From Setophaga petechia (Eukaryota > Chordata > Aves > Passeriformes > Parulidae): a stretch of DNA of 64,000 nt. Location of the stretch: contig JANCRA010000039.1 in assembly GCA_024362935.1 (NCBI GenBank), positions 4,837,040 through 4,901,039 of the forward strand. Direction: 5' to 3'. Shown here one piece after another: positions 59,460 through 64,000 of this stretch (the stretch's first letter is position 1; every line of letters begins with the position of its first letter). The notes under the pieces were generated by a model. The model saw only the letters and a program-made list of their open reading frames with translations. It was not told the origin of the DNA and did not search any database. The translations under genes were made by a program, and so were the position numbers.

Positions 59460-62400
59460 GTACCTTAAAGGATCCAGAGTTTGCTTCTTGTACTTCAGTC
59501 ATCACCAGGGATGCAATGGTTGTGCTTTTTCCCTATGTTTGTTGTCTAAAGGAAGCTCAAGACCTGTATAAAAGCCCACTCGAGTCTGTCTTCAGTGGAT
59601 TTCAGATGAAACCTTGAATTCCTGAATGTTGTATTTTCTTAGAGTTGTTTTTTTTAAGAGAAATGCAACATTAACAATTAACATACAGAGCATTAACTCC
59701 GTTCTGTATGTGTGGTGCAGAAACTAAAAAACAGAACTTGAAGTCAGATTTTTTTTTTCCCAAAAGGAATAAAAAAATCATACTGAATTACTTTGAATCT
59801 GAATAGATCTGATGAGTTTGCAGCTTCTAATGAAATCTCTAAAAGCTGATTACTTCGCTTTGCACTTAGACCCAATAAAGTCACATTGCAGAGATACTTG
59901 AAACTATTCCAAGATGGTTTCTAAGTTCTTGTGTATCACTCTGTTCTGGCTCCCTCCTCTAAGCTCCAGAGGTTCTCTTTGACCCAGAGGCTTTTTGTTG
60001 TACCTGACCTTTGGTTTATCTGATAGTACCACCTTTGGATCAAGTTAATGAAAATTACATCTGAGTTTTCATTCCTTCCAGAAGAAATTAGAACTCAGTT
60101 CCTGATTTTGATGTATTTCTTCCCTTAATTCTGTTAAACTCTTTCTGATTTAATCAAACAGAAACTGATAACAGAGAAGTTACACAGATCTAGAAATCTG
60201 TCCTAATCCCATGGATGCATCCTCTGGCACATTACATAATGAACCACAAGCCCCCTGTGACTGGTTTTGTAGAAAAGCTGTTATGGGCCCCAGGGCATGA
60301 CCCTTGGCACCAAGAAATTGAAGTCATCTTGTCCACTGTGGTTTTACTTTCAGAGAAACTGGTCTGCACTGACCCGTGTCGTGAAAGTTCTCATGGAAGT
60401 AATGTAAATCATTTGAAGATCACCATTGGTGGACAGTGATAACAGGGAACAAGTTCAGTGACAGTAGAGGTTATTCAGGTGCTGCACAGCCAAAGTTAAT
60501 ATTTTTTTTTTCCCTACACAAGGTTTATTGAAAGTGATGGGGAAGTTTCTTCGTTTATTTATTTATTTCTACAGAGAAAATTCAGCAGAGTCTATCAGAT
60601 GGAAAATTTTAACAAATTTTCTGTCTTTTTGTAGTATTAATGACAATATTATATGAAAACAGACTTTTCTGAAGTAGTCAAATGAGAGATTCTAGTTTTG
60701 TCTTTCCATAAATTTACTTTGGAGTCAGCAATTCTTAGGTGAATGAAGATGTTATAAATATTCCATACAGATACCAAATAATGCCTCCATATCTAACGTG
60801 GCATGAATGGTCAGGTGTTACTAGTCAGAATGCACAGTCCAAACCCAACAGAAATAATAAAAAAGGCTTACTTTTTTCCAAGGTAAAATCAAATTGCCAC
60901 CATTCAGGATTTCAAAATATAATTGCAGTTACTGTAGACTGACTGTATTTGCCATTTTTTATTTATTTTATATACCATATTTATTCTGTAATAACGTGTA
61001 ACAGAATGAAGAGCAGTGCATAAACTTCTTGCCTATAGGTGAAGTGTGTTTGCACTAAGAACTGTACACTGCTGATATTCTGAAGTGACTTCTTTACTAT
61101 AATCTGTGGTGTTGGCAAGGGAGGATGTGGGCTTGCTGCTGCTTAAAAAAAATTGATTAAATTAAAGGATTATTTTTTCATCCTTTGATTTCATTTGCAT
61201 TTTAACATCTGTCCCCACTTTCCCACCTGCTGAGTGTTAAAGATTTTTTAAATTCGGTCAACTTCACCCAACTGACAAAATTATGTTTATTTCTATCCCA
61301 TATCCAAACATGCTAATTGGTGCTAACTGGAAGTGACTTAATTAGTGTAAAAACTGATCTGGAGAAAGTGGTTTGGGCTTATTCATTTTTCCAACCTGAA
61401 AACTGAATGGATATGGTGTTGCAACATGCCTTGAATGAGGTTTATGAAATAGACTGACATCCTTGATTCAGATGTCAAGTTGTATTTATTGTGATTGACA
61501 TTTCTACTTATGGAAGCTTAAGAAATTTTGTCAGTTTTCCCCAAAAGGCAGGGACAGATTTACATATGCAATTTTGAGGAATTTTTTCCTGTAGCTTTCC
61601 TAAAGTGCCAGAACATCTCTAGGTAGCTTTGCACATGACTCACCAACTTTATGGCTTGATTTATGAGTAGGTGAGGAGAAATGCTGCTTCCTTCACTGCC
61701 CTGAAGATATACTTAAACAATTGCTGCTGCTGCTGTGACATGTTCAAGTGAATGCTCCTCCTTCCTGTTTCCAAAGGGCTTTGTTGGACTCCAATTCATA
61801 AGAGGATCTATTAAGTATACTTAATTGCTTTTAATTTAGTAATTCTTCTACGTCTACACTGCAGTTGCAGCTGTTGTGACTACAGCTTTGAAGGCCATCA
61901 GCCAAAAAGTGCCAATATTTCAGATTTCTTTTACAGTCTAACTGCAGCAAAATGTAAGTCAGCATGAAAAATGGGAAATGTTTCTGGTGTAATGCTCCAA
62001 CGCTCTTGGAAGAGAGCGAGCTGCTCAGTTTTAATTCACCTTCAACTTTAATTAAGTTTCATTGAGGAAAACGGGATTAAACAAAGAAGTGAAAACCAGT
62101 TGAGACAAACTGGGTCACAGATGAAGAGAAGATCTGAGAGCTGCTGGTCACCATATGATTCCTGTGCTCATAAGCATTGCATGAGTGTGCACTTTCCCTG
62201 TTGGAATTTGTTCTTACATCTCTGAATTAGGACCTTTGAGCAAACCAAAGCAGAAAAAACTCTACTATGGGCCCTAGTTGCCACTGCTAAATTAATGCAG
62301 AGTGAATGAGTCTGGCTTAATCTTACTTTGATAGAGCTGGAACAGGAGTTTATTGCCAGAGCAGTTGTTAGGTCTGAAGCCCAGTCAGCACAGCTCAAAC

Positions 62401-64000
62401 ACAGCTCCTGGGATGACCCTTCGTGCTCATCCTTGAAAGAGTAACTTCAAGAACTGCCCAAAGCAGCAAAGTTTGCACACAGACTAATGTAAAGTAAATG
62501 CCCCTGTTCTGTGACCCAGTTCTGCAGCCTGAGGATGGCTTTGCAGCTGTTCCTGTGGCTTTGGAGCCTCTGAACACACAGGCTTTGCTTCTGTCATCCT
62601 CTGTCTTGAGCCAGTGACACACCTGTCACATAAGTGCCTTTTACTGTGTGGGTGGCACTGGTTGCTGTGAAATCTGGGAAGGTCTGTATTGCCAAAGCTC
62701 ACATTACTGCACAGCCTTCTCCCAGAAGTGCATTTGGAGCTGCAGCCTCATTGTGACACTGTTGTAGCAAGGCTGACCTCAGAGCAGCTGGGCATTGATC
62801 ATTGATCACTGCCACCATCAGTCTTGGAGCAGAGCAATTGAACTGTTACACACTGCAGCCTTTGGGGAACAGCCAATCCCAGTGCTGGGAATGTTGAAAT
62901 TGTAACAGAAAGCAGTAAGAGTTCAGAGAAAGAAACTGAAGGGAAGAAAACCTGTTGTTCCTCCCTTCACAGCTGGTACCTCTTCTGTTTGCCCTGTGTT
63001 TGAGGAAAACATGATTCTCTCTCGTTGTCATTCAAGCTGTTAAAAGGCACATTAAGGAATCACAAATCTTCAGTGTGGAGTATGCAGAGATGAACTGTTT
63101 TTGCTGTAATTTAATTTTCAGCTTAGTTAATGCAAGAAGCTGTTAAAATGCTGCATGATTTGCTACAGAAACATCATGACCATGACACAGGGGTGTTAAA
63201 GCATCAACTTGCAAAATGCCTGTTGGCTTCCTCCTGTCAGAGAAGGTAATAGTAATCATTAGATATCTGGCACTTCTGATTAAACTTCCTCATAGGCAGT
63301 GAAAGTTGCTGGTGGGACCTTTCAGAAGATTTCTGGGATGTTTTCCTGGAGCATTACCTTCAAAGAAGGCAGTGTCTGACCTGATTTTTCTGACAGCAAA
63401 GCATGAGCTGCACATTTTTCTCAAGATCTTCCAATAACTGCTGAAAATATGCAAAGACCCATTTAAGCTCTTCCCAAGCCCTGAAACTTCGTGTTTCAAG
63501 GCCAGCACTCATTTTCTCCCTGCAGATTTATCCTTTTTGGGCCCAGAGACTAGGTGCACAATAATTGTGCTGCAGGCAGTGAGGAAGAAAAGGATGCTGC
63601 TGTTGCTCTATAGGTCCTGGGCTAAAAGAATGACCTACTTAGAAAACCACAAGAGTGTTGAAAAGTTCTGTCTCGATGTCCTTGCAGCATTTTTAAGCCC
63701 TTGGTCACCCTGAAAGCATCAGCTTTGGTAACATCTGCTGCTGTAGGCAAGAGTATTTTTGGTGAAAGAACTCTGTGCCTTGACTCCAGGAACTTCAGAC
63801 ACTGTACCTGCACCCACACCAGCTTAAAGCACAGTTCATACATTAATCACCAGCATTAGATTACTTGATGGCAATAGTTTTGCTCCTGGAAAAATCCATG
63901 GCTTATTTAGTCTTGTTCATTTAAAACAGGCAACATGCAGTTCAGTGGTGCTTTGTCTCTCACTCTAAGGCTGGTTTTCACAGCCTGTACAGGACCTGCT
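59460..64000 (+). other. ACOX1: ACOX1 intron 2, runs past the window end
   Basis: At least 4.5 kb of AT-richer DNA after the donor at 59460. I searched for the conserved exon 3 peptide and saw no match, so exon 3 lies beyond 64000. No tRNA, repeat array or nested gene was recognised. A direct-repeat-1-like word, TGACCTTTGGTTT, is at 60005-60017. Confidence 0.7.

Noticed and set aside
59460..64000. Further ACOX1 exons
   Set aside because: I looked for the conserved exon 3 and later peptides and found none; short open frames here have no match and no splice borders.

Overview
The window is vertebrate nuclear DNA, most likely from a bird. Five host protein genes have compact introns and lie in the order SRP68, EVPL, CDK3, TEN1, ACOX1. 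That block is also found on human 17q25. CR1-type LINE tails lie in the EVPL introns, and a gammaretrovirus-like provirus lies between EVPL and CDK3. The species cannot be fixed from the sequence. All gene names come from recognising the spliced protein products, and splice junctions were read by eye.

Layout: (1) 77-2232, plus strand: the last four exons of SRP68. (2) About 2.4-12.7 kb: intergenic DNA with a GC-rich island at 5.6-6.7 kb. (3) 12755-36562, plus strand: complete EVPL (envoplakin) in 22 coding exons, whose phases sum to 2030 codons. Intron 1 is 5.8 kb and carries tandem repeats and CR1 fragments; intron 4 carries a five-copy minisatellite. (4) 39151-47330, minus strand: a provirus with two LTRs and a 4-bp target-site duplication. 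Its gag frame is open, while pol and env are broken. (5) 48313-52420, minus strand: complete CDK3 in seven coding exons (309 aa). (6) 54538-58010, minus strand: TEN1 in three coding exons (127 aa) plus a 5' exon carrying a short upstream ORF. (7) 58190 to the window end, plus strand: the first two exons of ACOX1, head-to-head with TEN1 over a shared GC-rich promoter.

The host genes are not one pathway. SRP68 works in protein targeting to the ER, EVPL in the cornified envelope and desmosomes, CDK3 in G0/G1 exit, TEN1 in telomere maintenance, and ACOX1 in peroxisomal beta-oxidation. TEN1 and CDK3 are tandem on the minus strand and close enough for readthrough transcription.

The points most worth a second look are: an open 704-codon gag inside a provirus whose LTRs differ by roughly one base in five; a 15-copy ten-residue repeat inside that Gag; an inverted repeat that brackets CDK3 exon 1; an eight-codon upstream ORF ending one base before the TEN1 start; and a perfect G-quadruplex motif in the ACOX1 5' UTR.
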